Source: a virus. From it: a stretch of DNA of 64,000 nt. Below, one piece after another: positions 26,944-36,504 of the stretch (position 1 is the stretch's first letter; the number at the start of each line of letters is the position of its first letter). The stretch lies in the IMG/VR virus record IMGVR_UViG_3300008110_000207, positions 1-64,000 of that record, one strand, 5' to 3'. The position numbers and the translations under genes were made by a program. Below the pieces are notes generated by a model that saw only the letters and a program-made list of their open reading frames with translations, was not told where the DNA came from and did not search any database.

Positions 26944-29763
26944 ATGACAACAGCAGGATCTAATTTTATTTCTGGAATTACAACTACAATTTTTGATACC
27001 TATGATGTTTTAAATAAGCAATATGTTGATGCTAACCTAACGGGTGGAGTAAGTTTACCCACACAAACTGGAAATTCTGGAAAATTTCTTGTTAGCACTG
27101 ATGGAGTATCAACATCATGGGAAGAACTTTCTGGTACTGCAGAATTTGGATCTCCTGTACCACCACCCGCAGCCGTAGGTTTTCCAAAACCAAAAAATGC
27201 AAACTTATTTTATTTTGAACTTTATGGTGCTGGTGGAGGCGGTGGTGCTGGGCAAAATCTAGATGAATCAACTTTTACTTGGTATTTAAGAACAACCACT
27301 ACATCTGGATCTTCTGCTGACAAATATTCTATTGTGAAAGATGAAAATAATATCCTAACAGCAGCTCTTGGATTTCCTGCGTATGTAGTACAATCAACTG
27401 ATGGTATTATTTGGAATCGAAGAACACAACTTACTGGTGGAGTTAATCATTCAGTTCGTCATTTAAGATATTTTAATGGTCTTTATTTATTGAGCTCCAA
27501 AGCTACATCTCTTCCTTATACTCAAACTTCTACTAATGGAATTGTATGGACACTAAGAACTATTCCAACGTCAGATGGTGCTCTTGAGTTTGCTTTTGGA
27601 AATGTTGGTGGAACTAATTATTATCTAGCCCATGTTAGCACTGCAACTACCAGTGGAGTAGCTGTATCAACAAATGCAATTCAATGGACTTTAAGAACTG
27701 CAGGTAATCAAAATACTATTAGTAAAACATATTATGCCAATAATACATTTTTCATTGTAGGGAATTCAAAACTCATAAGTGCATCAACAGATACCATACA
27801 CTGGTCATCTAGAACGGGAGCCATTAGTTTTGGAAATTACTCCGATATTAATTATCTTGAGGGCCCGAATTTATACTTTGCTCTTACTGGAGGTGGAGGT
27901 CCCGTTGAGACCGATGTATCTACAGATTCGATTCATTGGACTTTAAGAACCAGTTCTGCTCAATTTTTGAATACTTCTTTTTATAATGGAAAATATATTG
28001 GTATCGCAGGTGCGAATGGTGTTATATCTTGTTCAACTGACAGTATTGTTTGGACTAGAAGAACTAGTAGAACAGCTGAGAATATTTCTGATTCTGTAAT
28101 AGTTAATGGTAATGTATATCTTGCATCTGCGACAACTGTTCTTGTATCTTATGGTTTACTTTCTGGATTGGGTGGTGCTAGTGGTGCATATACTTCTTGG
28201 TATGTTCCCGCGGGACTTATAACTTCAGAAAATATATTTGTTCAAGTTGGTGCAGGTGGAACTGGGGCTTCATTTAATACTATTGTTGGTAGTAACGGAG
28301 GATCAACAATTGTTTCCTGGACTGGTCCAGGTAATATTAATTGTCAAATTTCTGCGAAAGGGACTGTTCAATCGAATTTCAATTATCCATCTGTTTCTGC
28401 GGGTGCTTCTTTAAGTAGTCTACTTGAAGGAAATTTTGTTTTTTTAAACCAATCAGGACTTAGTGCAAGTGTTCAATTTAATAGTCATGGTGTTGGTAAT
28501 ACCGCAACAACCCAATCATTAAGATTTCAACCCACTCCTGGTGGAAATGGTGCTGCAGGTACATCTTTCTCTGGAGGTGCTGGAGGATCTATTAATATGT
28601 ACGGTATGACAACATCATCATCTGGTGGAACACCTTTGCAAAATAATCCAGATATCATATATGCTTATCCAGGTATTCCTTATGGTCCAGGTGGAGGTGG
28701 AGGTGGAGTCTCATATGATACACATACTTGGTCTTGGACTTTAAGAACTTCTGGTTTTGGTTCTAATGATACAATGTTGACTATTAAATATTTTGATTTT
28801 AGTAACATTTATTTAGTTGGTGGTAAATATATAGCGTCTTCAACAAACACAATTACTTGGATTTTGAGAACAGTGCCTTCTGCGGCAGTTAAAACAGAAG
28901 GTATAACTTTTGGTCAAGGTAAATATGTTGCAGTAGGATCTTTTGTTCCAAGTGCCATTGGTGGATATATACTAACTTCAACAGACACAATTACTTGGAC
29001 ATACAGAACTGGGGCTCTTGGAGCATTAAATAGTATTGATTATAACTCTGCACTCAATACTTTTATTGCCACTGGTCTTTCAGCAACAACAACCTCAACA
29101 GATACAATTCATTGGACTCTTAGAACATCTGGTGGTGGTGAATCTTCTGTTATTTCTCTTGGTACTGGTGCATTTACTGATGGTGCTAGATATATGATTG
29201 CAGGCGCAAATGGGGGACTACGAGCGTCTACAAATCTTATTCAATGGTCATTAAGAACTATTGGAACTTTTTCTACAGCAATATACACAGTTTATTATAC
29301 TAATATTATTTCTACTGTAAGCAATACTACTAGTAATCTTTTGTTTATTGGTGGCAATGCCGGTAGAGTTTCGGTTTCCACTAATTCAATTTGGTGGGAA
29401 CTTAGAACAACTCCTGGATTAACTGGTGATGTTCGTGCAATTTCATATGGAAATTCATTATTTATTATAGGTGATAGTGATGGTAGAATAATCACTTCAA
29501 CGAATAGTATTGTGTGGACATTGAGGACATCTAATACTTCAACTGGAATTTATGGACTTACATATGGATATAAATTTAATGATGTTGTGTATGCTTCTGA
29601 TTCTGGAGGAGGTTTTCCCTCTATCGGTCAATTAAAACTTTCAGCAGGAAGAGGTGCTGATGGTATTCGAGGTGGTGGTGGAGGAGGTGGCGCTGCTAAT
29701 CGAGAGACAGTTGGTATTGGTGGGAAAGGTGGTGATGGATATGTAAAAATTACCTGGTGGTAA
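26944..29763 (+). CDS. Adhesin-like protein, paralogue 2 (939 aa)
   Basis: The architecture matches its upstream neighbour: N-terminal YDVLNKQYVDANLTGG, then blades such as STDGIIWNRRT, STNAIQWTLRT, STDSIHWTLRT; a central glycine-rich block (GGLGGASGAYTSWYVP, GGNGAAGTSFSGGAGGS, GPGGGGGGVSYD); a second set of blades (STNTITWILRT to STNSIVWTLRT); and a tail GGGGGGGAANRETVGIGGKG ending KITWW. AAGGAGG at 26926-26932 gives a strong ribosome-binding site for ATG 26944. Sequence divergence from paralogue 1 is large outside the motif, consistent with old duplication and diversification of receptor-binding tips. Confidence 0.8.
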   Translation: MTTAGSNFISGITTTIFDTYDVLNKQYVDANLTGGVSLPTQTGNSGKFLVSTDGVSTSWEELSGTAEFGSPVPPPAAVGFPKPKNANLFYFELYGAGGGGGAGQNLDESTFTWYLRTTTTSGSSADKYSIVKDENNILTAALGFPAYVVQSTDGIIWNRRTQLTGGVNHSVRHLRYFNGLYLLSSKATSLPYTQTSTNGIVWTLRTIPTSDGALEFAFGNVGGTNYYLAHVSTATTSGVAVSTNAIQWTLRTAGNQNTISKTYYANNTFFIVGNSKLISASTDTIHWSSRTGAISFGNYSDINYLEGPNLYFALTGGGGPVETDVSTDSIHWTLRTSSAQFLNTSFYNGKYIGIAGANGVISCSTDSIVWTRRTSRTAENISDSVIVNGNVYLASATTVLVSYGLLSGLGGASGAYTSWYVPAGLITSENIFVQVGAGGTGASFNTIVGSNGGSTIVSWTGPGNINCQISAKGTVQSNFNYPSVSAGASLSSLLEGNFVFLNQSGLSASVQFNSHGVGNTATTQSLRFQPTPGGNGAAGTSFSGGAGGSINMYGMTTSSSGGTPLQNNPDIIYAYPGIPYGPGGGGGGVSYDTHTWSWTLRTSGFGSNDTMLTIKYFDFSNIYLVGGKYIASSTNTITWILRTVPSAAVKTEGITFGQGKYVAVGSFVPSAIGGYILTSTDTITWTYRTGALGALNSIDYNSALNTFIATGLSATTTSTDTIHWTLRTSGGGESSVISLGTGAFTDGARYMIAGANGGLRASTNLIQWSLRTIGTFSTAIYTVYYTNIISTVSNTTSNLLFIGGNAGRVSVSTNSIWWELRTTPGLTGDVRAISYGNSLFIIGDSDGRIITSTNSIVWTLRTSNTSTGIYGLTYGYKFNDVVYASDSGGGFPSIGQLKLSAGRGADGIRGGGGGGGAANRETVGIGGKGGDGYVKITWW

Positions 29764-29769
29764 TAAATA
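29763..29769 (+). promoter_or_regulatory. T4-like late promoter ATAAATA
   Basis: ATAAATA begins at the last base of the preceding TAA stop and lies 20 bp before ATG 29790. Confidence 0.62.
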
Positions 29770-29789
29770 TTTTATATGGATAAACATAA

Positions 29790-32700
29790 ATGGCTAGACT
29801 AGATTCTAATAAAGTCACAGAAGTATATGTAGTAGATAATCCAGATGATGCTGTCAATAAAGCATATTTGGATAATAACTCTTATCCGAATCCCAGTGGT
29901 TCAGAATTGGTTTTATCCGTCACAAATTATGATGGAGAACAATGGATAATAAGAACGATTCCTCCACGTTTTACAGATGTTGCAAATATTGCATCTACCA
30001 ATGATTATTTTATCACTGGATATTTGCAACAGGATTTGGGTGTATACTCTCTTTCTGGATTATTATTAGCTTCTACTGATGCAATTACTTGGTCTATACG
30101 CACCTTACCTTTTCCATCTGATCCAGTCCCAGGATATCCTGGTGTTGACCCCACAATAGTTCAAGGTGTTTACGTCGTTGGAGCTGGTGGTGGAGTATAT
30201 GTTGCAACTGGTAGATATACCGTTAGTGGTGGAAATTTTGCAGTAACTTCAACAGATACAATTCATTGGACTTTAAGAACTTTACAACCTCCACCTAGTA
30301 TAAATTACTATTATTATGATTACTCATATCTTAATGGATCTCACCATTTATTTGGACCACTAAATGCGTATGTAACATCTACCAATGGAATTTTTTGGCA
30401 ATCTAGATCAAGTGCTGCTTTCTCAGCAAATTCTACTATTAGAAGTATTAATTATGTAAATAGCCTTTATATAATGACAACAGAAGAAAATGATATTGGT
30501 AATGTTGGTAGAGTTTCAGTTTCCACTAATTCAATTCATTGGGAACTTAGAACTATTCCAACAGATTATATCTATTATGACCAAACGTATGTCGATAATT
30601 TATACTTACTTGTCGGTACTATTGGTTCTGTTATAGTATCAACTGACACAATTAATTGGGTAATGAGAACTGGTGGTATACCTAGTTCTAGTAGTTTTGT
30701 TGACGTTGTTAGTGCTAACAATCAGGCTTTTGCTCTATCGAGTTTTAATACAACATCTGTACATAGTTCAACAGATACAATTCATTGGGGTTTGAAAACA
30801 ACTATTAATATAGGAACTTTTACTTATTTTTCTGATTTACATTATTCAAATAGTAAAAACATTCTACTTTTAAATGGTAGTAGTACACCTTTACAAACCG
30901 GAAAAATTGTAACTTCTAATATAGCTTCTAAAAAATGGGTTCCTAAAAAAGGAACTACGGAAAGTGCAAGAGGTTCAGTGCTTTATGATATACCTGGTTC
31001 ATATACATTTAATATTCCACGATCAGCTTCTACTTTGTATATTGAAGCAATGGGTGCAGGAGGTGGTGGTGCATCTGCATCAGTTGGGGCTTCTTTCTTT
31101 GGATCTTATGCTGGTGCTGGCGGCGGTTCGGGTGCTTATGAATCTTATATTATAGATCGTGATTTATATGGATTGGATTGGTTAAATCTAACTGTTGGAT
31201 CTGGTGGTGTGGGTGGCAATAATCGAGGTGTATCCATCAGCACAGATGGTATCATTTGGACTCAAGGAAGATCTGGTCTTGCGACTAATAGTGCAACACT
31301 TTCTGCCATTTCATATAGTTCTAATATGAAATTTATCATTGGTGGACCCTTTGGTCCAATTACATCCACAAATGGTATTAATTGGTCCTTAAGAACTTTA
31401 GCAGGTAATGAAGTCAGTAAGGTTTTTAATTCAAAATTGAGTTCAATATCTATGCTAAGTACGTCATTTCTAAATAGACATCTTGCTACCTCCACAAATG
31501 GAATTCAATGGTCTTTAAGAACTCTTGGATCAAATGTTTCTGGCAATGTTACTTCTATATCTGAGGGTACAAATACAACAGGAACAGTATATCTGGTCGC
31601 TACTACTTCTGGTGGATATGTTACTTCGACGAACACAATTCACTGGACTAATAGAACTGTAGGTGCATCTATCGGTGTTAATAGTACATTTCTTGCTTTT
31701 AAAGATTCTCTCTTTATTTTAGGAAATTCAAGTCTTATACGATCTTCAACTGATGCAATTCACTGGACTGCAAGAACATCCGGAACTATTAATACTATTA
31801 ATAATATTACCGCCAGTTCTTTTACATCTGCATTTAAATATTTTGCATCTTTTACACAAACTACTAATCAATTCATAGTTTCTACAGATGGAATTCAATG
31901 GTCTTTAAGAACTGTTCCTGGATTTACTGGCGTTACTAATATTGTAAATTCTATTAGTTCAAATCTTTATATTGCAGGAAATAGTCTAGGGCAATTGGCT
32001 ACTTCAACAGATACAATTCACTGGTCTAATAGAACTGCATTATTTGCAACTAAATCAATTACATCAATTGATTCGGATGGAACCACAATTGCAGCTGTTG
32101 GTGGTATCAATGGCAATGGTGGATCTGGTGGTAATACCTCGATAAATTTTGTATATAAGCATTCTCAATTAGGAACAACCACTGCATCAATTATTATAAC
32201 ATCTGGATCTGGTGGTGTTGCGGCAGCTGGCGGAGGAGGAGCTGGAGCAATCATTACTCCTACAGGAAAAAAAGGATTTTTAATTTCAAGAAGTGGTCAA
32301 GGTGGAGTTAGTCCAAGTTCTAGTGCCGGTGCTGGTAGTAATATTGCTGGTACATTTTCTTATATATCAACTGGTGGTGCGGGTGGTGGATGGGGATCTG
32401 CTAGAGGTGGATCTGCTGGTATAATAGCATATAATGATCAAACTAGTCGTGTTAGTCTTGGTGGAACTGCTGATCTATCTATAAATCAAAAAGCGCAGTT
32501 ATCCCAAACATTAAATGCACCATCAGCGATCTCATTATCATCTGTAATGTATATTGGTAGTGGAGGAGGTGGCGGCGGAGCAGAGTCTAGAGGACCTCAT
32601 ACTTGGCATACAAGAACGTTAAGTTTCAATAGTCATGGTTCTATTGAGATATCTAATACTTCGGGAAGATACTTTGTTGGTAGTATTAATGGGGGATATT

Positions 32701-33620
32701 ATTATGCTGTTAATTCTTCACCTGTTCAAAGTTCAGATTGGACTCTTACCTATGTCTTTGGCGGCGGAGACGTTTTATTATATGCGCCTCCAGCAGGAGC
32801 ACCTTTTGATATAGTGGCATTTAATAATGCTGGTGGTCTTGCAGTATCTACTAATTCTGGAGTAAATTGGAGTGTAAGAACAGTTCCCTCGGCTGGTCTG
32901 ATCATCTATTCTGTAGCTTACAATAATTTGGTAACAGAAAAATGGGTTGCAGCACTCACTGGTTCAAATCGTCTGGCATCATCAACAGATACGATTCATT
33001 GGACTTTAAGAACTGGCGCACATACTCCCCCATACTATAAAGTTCGGGCATCTGTAGGCACTGCTCATAGATATATCACTGCTGGCACTGCCGCCAGAGT
33101 GTCTGTTTCTAGTGATGCAATTCATTGGGTACTGAGAACTTCAGGAATTCCTACCACGAATGAATTGAGATCTTTGGTTATTAATGAGTCTAGTAATATT
33201 TTTATAACTGGAGGTGGTAATGGATTTTTAGCATCTTCAACTGATACTATACATTGGCAACTTAGAACTGCAGCAACAGTACAGCCAATATATTCTATTA
33301 ATTATATGAGTGGATATTATGCTCTTACTGCGGCTTCGGGAGTATTGAGAGTCTCTACAGATTTGATTGTTTGGAGAGGAATTTGGAATAATACTTTTAA
33401 TGACATAATGGATACTGCAATGGCTAATAATAAATTATATGCGGTTGGATTATCTGGTTTTTATTCATTTGCAGACACATCACCTGCCTATGGTGCAGGA
33501 AATGGTGGAAGCGGCACTGGAGGCGGCGGAGGTGGTGGCGGAGGTTATGCACCTGAGGAAGATTTTTTTGGACTCGGTGGTAATGGTGGTGATGGATATA
33601 TTCGAATTACATGGTGGTAA
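29790..33620 (+). CDS. Adhesin-like protein, paralogue 3 (1276 aa)
   Basis: This is the largest of the three tandem paralogues. After DAVNKAYLDNNS it carries roughly twenty S-T-(D/N)-x-I-x-W-x-x-R-T blades in three groups, interrupted by glycine-rich blocks near residues 420-470 (GAGGGGASASVG, GAGGGSGAYESYI), 770-930 (GGNGGSGGNTSINF, GGVAAAGGGGAGAIIT, GGGGGGAES), and a C-terminal tail GGSGTGGGGGGGGGYAPEED ending GGNGGDGYIRITWW. The conserved C-terminal G-G-x-G-G-D-G-Y-(V/I)-(R/K)-I-(S/T)-W sequence is shared by all three. It is a probable receptor-binding protein; which tail appendage carries it cannot be told. Confidence 0.8.
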   Translation: MARLDSNKVTEVYVVDNPDDAVNKAYLDNNSYPNPSGSELVLSVTNYDGEQWIIRTIPPRFTDVANIASTNDYFITGYLQQDLGVYSLSGLLLASTDAITWSIRTLPFPSDPVPGYPGVDPTIVQGVYVVGAGGGVYVATGRYTVSGGNFAVTSTDTIHWTLRTLQPPPSINYYYYDYSYLNGSHHLFGPLNAYVTSTNGIFWQSRSSAAFSANSTIRSINYVNSLYIMTTEENDIGNVGRVSVSTNSIHWELRTIPTDYIYYDQTYVDNLYLLVGTIGSVIVSTDTINWVMRTGGIPSSSSFVDVVSANNQAFALSSFNTTSVHSSTDTIHWGLKTTINIGTFTYFSDLHYSNSKNILLLNGSSTPLQTGKIVTSNIASKKWVPKKGTTESARGSVLYDIPGSYTFNIPRSASTLYIEAMGAGGGGASASVGASFFGSYAGAGGGSGAYESYIIDRDLYGLDWLNLTVGSGGVGGNNRGVSISTDGIIWTQGRSGLATNSATLSAISYSSNMKFIIGGPFGPITSTNGINWSLRTLAGNEVSKVFNSKLSSISMLSTSFLNRHLATSTNGIQWSLRTLGSNVSGNVTSISEGTNTTGTVYLVATTSGGYVTSTNTIHWTNRTVGASIGVNSTFLAFKDSLFILGNSSLIRSSTDAIHWTARTSGTINTINNITASSFTSAFKYFASFTQTTNQFIVSTDGIQWSLRTVPGFTGVTNIVNSISSNLYIAGNSLGQLATSTDTIHWSNRTALFATKSITSIDSDGTTIAAVGGINGNGGSGGNTSINFVYKHSQLGTTTASIIITSGSGGVAAAGGGGAGAIITPTGKKGFLISRSGQGGVSPSSSAGAGSNIAGTFSYISTGGAGGGWGSARGGSAGIIAYNDQTSRVSLGGTADLSINQKAQLSQTLNAPSAISLSSVMYIGSGGGGGGAESRGPHTWHTRTLSFNSHGSIEISNTSGRYFVGSINGGYYYAVNSSPVQSSDWTLTYVFGGGDVLLYAPPAGAPFDIVAFNNAGGLAVSTNSGVNWSVRTVPSAGLIIYSVAYNNLVTEKWVAALTGSNRLASSTDTIHWTLRTGAHTPPYYKVRASVGTAHRYITAGTAARVSVSSDAIHWVLRTSGIPTTNELRSLVINESSNIFITGGGNGFLASSTDTIHWQLRTAATVQPIYSINYMSGYYALTAASGVLRVSTDLIVWRGIWNNTFNDIMDTAMANNKLYAVGLSGFYSFADTSPAYGAGNGGSGTGGGGGGGGGYAPEEDFFGLGGNGGDGYIRITWW

Positions 33621-33666
33621 AACTTGTATAACTATGTTATAATGAATTCTATATTGACTTTATTGT

Positions 33667-34386
33667 ATGCCTCTAAATTATACAAATCAATCGAATAATA
33701 GTTTGAAAGGAAAGACAATAGCATTTTGTCTTCCAGGTCTAATGTACTCTGGAACTTTCATGACGCAATTTATAAAATTAATTTTTGATCTAAATCAATT
33801 GGGTATTAATTTTTATATTTCTCAAAAATATAGCTCAATGGTCAATCATGCAAGGAGTGATTGTCTGGAAGCAGATAATTATGCTGGAACAATGTTAACG
33901 CCTTTTAGGGGAAAAATTCCATATGACTATATTATGTGGATCGATAGTGATATTATTTTTACAACAGAGGACCTTCTTGAACTTATCAAAATGAATAAAG
34001 ATGTTGCTTCTGGATGGTATTTGCAGTCAAATGGTGGATTAGTAACTAATAAAACGACCGTTGTAGAGCATGAAGATGATCAAGAACTTTACGAAAAAGG
34101 ATCAAATAGATATGAAACAGCAGAAGATATGGCAAGACGATCCGAACCCTTTAAGGTTGATTATTGTGGATTTGGTTGGATTTTAATTAAAAAAGGTGTA
34201 TATGAAAAAATTCCTTATCCTTGGTTTGTTCCTCGTGTTGTTGAATTAAAAAGACCAGATGGTGTAATTTTACAAGATGTTGGGTCTGAGGACATTTCTA
34301 TGTGTGAAGAATTTAGAAAGCACGGATTTGATATTTGGGTTAATCCAAAAGTACGTGTTGGACATCAAAAAATGATAATTATTTAA
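33667..34386 (+). CDS. GT-A-fold glycosyltransferase, paralogue A (239 aa)
   Basis: The protein has a GT-A layout with a DxD-type metal/nucleotide-sugar motif DSD at residues 93-95 (YIMWIDSDIIF) and a downstream VDYCGFGWILIKKGVYEKI segment. A C-terminal GSEDISMCEEFRKHGFDIWV is typical of the acceptor-side region. It begins with MPLNYTNQSN, similar to the next two genes. A TATAAT-like box lies at 33638-33643, without a convincing -35. It is the first gene of a five-gene sugar cassette directly after the adhesin genes. The substrate is unknown; virion or host surface glycan modification is inferred. Confidence 0.8.
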   Translation: MPLNYTNQSNNSLKGKTIAFCLPGLMYSGTFMTQFIKLIFDLNQLGINFYISQKYSSMVNHARSDCLEADNYAGTMLTPFRGKIPYDYIMWIDSDIIFTTEDLLELIKMNKDVASGWYLQSNGGLVTNKTTVVEHEDDQELYEKGSNRYETAEDMARRSEPFKVDYCGFGWILIKKGVYEKIPYPWFVPRVVELKRPDGVILQDVGSEDISMCEEFRKHGFDIWVNPKVRVGHQKMIII

Positions 34387-34390
34387 AAAC

Positions 34391-35083
34391 ATGTTAAATT
34401 ATTCTAATCAAGTAAAGCAACAGAAACCACATTATAATGTGGTTATTACAACACCTGGGGATAAAATGTGTGCCGAATATGTAAAATGTTTAATGGCAAC
34501 AATTCAAACCCTTCAAGAAAATAAAATTTCTTGGTTTTATCAAAGTGAACACGCCTCTCTAGTTACAAATGCAAGAGAGGCTACTATCACTGGAAGTCGT
34601 AACTTAGAAGTTTTCAATTCTTCTCCTGGAAAGCATCTATACACTTACGATAAACTTTTTATGATTGATAGTGATATCGTTTGGAATCCAGAACATTTTT
34701 TAAAACTTCTTGTTTCGGATAAAGATTTAATTTCTGGAATATATTTTGAATCTAGAGGAATGGATGCTATGGTCCATCGTAAAAAGAATGATTTTCGACC
34801 AATGACAAGAGAAGAATTAAAAGAATTGCAAAAAAATGAAACTCCAATACCAGTCTATGGTGTTGGATTGGGTTTCATGTGTGTAAAATTTGGTGTTTTC
34901 GAATCACTTAAAAGACCTTGGTTTGGACTTGGAAAAGTTATTCAAGAGGTTGATGGTGTTAATTATGAACTTCCACTAGGAGAAGATTTATATTTTTGTG
35001 AAAGAGTAACCGAAAGTGGTTATAATGTTTATGTAGATCCTTCAGTAATTGTTGGTCACGTTAAGAGTGCTATTGTATGTTAA
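34391..35083 (+). CDS. GT-A-fold glycosyltransferase, paralogue B (230 aa)
   Basis: It is paralogous to its upstream neighbour: DSD at exactly the same residues 93-95 (KLFMIDSDIVW), VYGVGLGFMCVKFGVFESLK, and LGEDLYFCERVTESGYNVYV. The ATG at 34391 lies 4 bp after the previous stop, and the N-terminus MLNYSNQVKQ repeats the LNYxN motif. The acceptor is not predictable. The gene overlaps the next by 7 bp. Confidence 0.8.
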   Translation: MLNYSNQVKQQKPHYNVVITTPGDKMCAEYVKCLMATIQTLQENKISWFYQSEHASLVTNAREATITGSRNLEVFNSSPGKHLYTYDKLFMIDSDIVWNPEHFLKLLVSDKDLISGIYFESRGMDAMVHRKKNDFRPMTREELKELQKNETPIPVYGVGLGFMCVKFGVFESLKRPWFGLGKVIQEVDGVNYELPLGEDLYFCERVTESGYNVYVDPSVIVGHVKSAIVC

Positions 35084-36504
35084 ATTATAAGAACGAAAAG
35101 CAGATACCAAAAACTATCACGGTATTTTACCATCTTTATATACCAGACACTAATAATATGTGGATCTGGTGGGTTGATGAACAAATGAGTTTACTAAAAA
35201 CGGTTGGTCTTTCTGAGAAGGCAATCATTAATATGTGTATTACTCTACCTTTAGGTCTTTATAATTCTAAAACTGGACATTCCTATGACCAGATGGTAAC
35301 TGGTTATATAAAAGATAGATATCCATTTGTTAATATTATTGATATGAGGTCTGTAGGTGAACAACCAAATTTTTATGAGGGTCAGACTCTTGCAAAAATT
35401 TATGATCACTGCCAAGAAGATGATGGATATGTTTTTTACTTCCATAATAAAGGAATGGTTTCTTATTCAACCCATATTCCTGGTGCGATTAAGGACTGGA
35501 GACACTATATGCAGTATTACAACATTGAAAAGTGGGAGGACTGTATTGCTAAATTAGATGAGGGATATGATTGTTGTGGTGTTGATTGGGTAGAACGGCA
35601 CGATATTAAACTTGATTTTGTTGTTCAACACTATGCAGGAAACTTCTGGTGGGCACGAAATGATTACATCCGCAAACTGAAGCATCCACTTAAGATTGAA
35701 GAGTACATGGATGTTGAAGCAATGATGAGAGAGCTACAAAACTATCGTTATTGTTTTGAACTTTGGATGGCAACTGGTATTCCAAAACAACATTGCTTTC
35801 ATTATCGTCGTCATCATCAGTATGATAATCAAGGTCTGGAAAGATATTTCATTTATTATCCGAGAGAGATGTATGATGAAAGTATAAAGAGTGATGAAGA
35901 AAATCGTCGATATAGCAAAGTTCATACTCTCACAGAAATTGGTTCTATGGGCAATTTTAACTGGAGAGATCACAGACTTTTTGCTGACTGGTTAATTCGT
36001 AGAGTTCAACCAGAAGTTGTGGTAGACTTAGGTGTTGATTATGGTTATTCTACATTTTGCTTCGCACTTCCAGAGATTGGACACATTTATGGTATTGATA
36101 GTTTTGAAGGAGATCAACATGCGGGAATTAGAAATACCTATGATTATGTTTTAGAGAAGCAAAAAGAACTTGAACTGAATAATATTACTTTTATTAAAGG
36201 ATTCTTTGATGATGTAGTTAAAAACTGGGATAAGCAAATTGATGTCCTTCATATTGATGGACTGCATACTTATGAAGCAGTTAAAAATGATTTTGAAAAA
36301 TGGACAAAATTTGTAAAGAAAAATGGCATAATAATAATGCATGATACTATGGTCAAAGATTTTGGTGTAGGTGAGTTTTTTAAAGAAATCAATATACCAA
36401 AAACAAATTTTGGTCATTGTAATGGATTGGGTGTTATTTGTGCGGATATAAATTTAATTGATGAAATTAAAAAGAATTTTGGAGAGTTTATTCATGAAAT
36501 TTAA
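35077..36504 (+). CDS. Bifunctional-looking protein: N-terminal sugar-related domain plus C-terminal SAM methyltransferase (475 aa)
   Basis: The N-terminal ~300 residues (MLNYKNEKQIPKTITVFYHL, later VFYFHNKGMVSY and VVQHYAGNFWWARNDYIRKL) resemble glycan-processing phage proteins but match no family I can name with confidence. The C-terminal ~165 residues form a class I methyltransferase of Methyltransf_24 type: glycine-rich motif VVDLGVDYGYSTF at about 313, acidic motif IYGIDSFEGD, then DVLHIDGLHTYEAVKNDFEK and IIIMHDT. The SAM-binding loop is the atypical DLGVDYGYS. Its place in the cassette suggests methylation of a sugar or glycan end. The start overlaps the previous gene; the N-terminal LNYxN motif is shared. 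Confidence 0.72.
   Translation: MLNYKNEKQIPKTITVFYHLYIPDTNNMWIWWVDEQMSLLKTVGLSEKAIINMCITLPLGLYNSKTGHSYDQMVTGYIKDRYPFVNIIDMRSVGEQPNFYEGQTLAKIYDHCQEDDGYVFYFHNKGMVSYSTHIPGAIKDWRHYMQYYNIEKWEDCIAKLDEGYDCCGVDWVERHDIKLDFVVQHYAGNFWWARNDYIRKLKHPLKIEEYMDVEAMMRELQNYRYCFELWMATGIPKQHCFHYRRHHQYDNQGLERYFIYYPREMYDESIKSDEENRRYSKVHTLTEIGSMGNFNWRDHRLFADWLIRRVQPEVVVDLGVDYGYSTFCFALPEIGHIYGIDSFEGDQHAGIRNTYDYVLEKQKELELNNITFIKGFFDDVVKNWDKQIDVLHIDGLHTYEAVKNDFEKWTKFVKKNGIIIMHDTMVKDFGVGEFFKEINIPKTNFGHCNGLGVICADINLIDEIKKNFGEFIHEI

Noticed and set aside
33654-33672. TTGACT near 33654 as a promoter of the glycosyltransferase cassette
   Set aside because: It lies only 8 bp before the ATG with no -10 downstream; the TATAAT at 33638 also lacks a convincing -35.
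36458-36493. Longer start for the GT-B-like gene
   Set aside because: The extra residues are encoded inside the previous gene without a ribosome-binding site, while ATG 36494 has GGAGAG.
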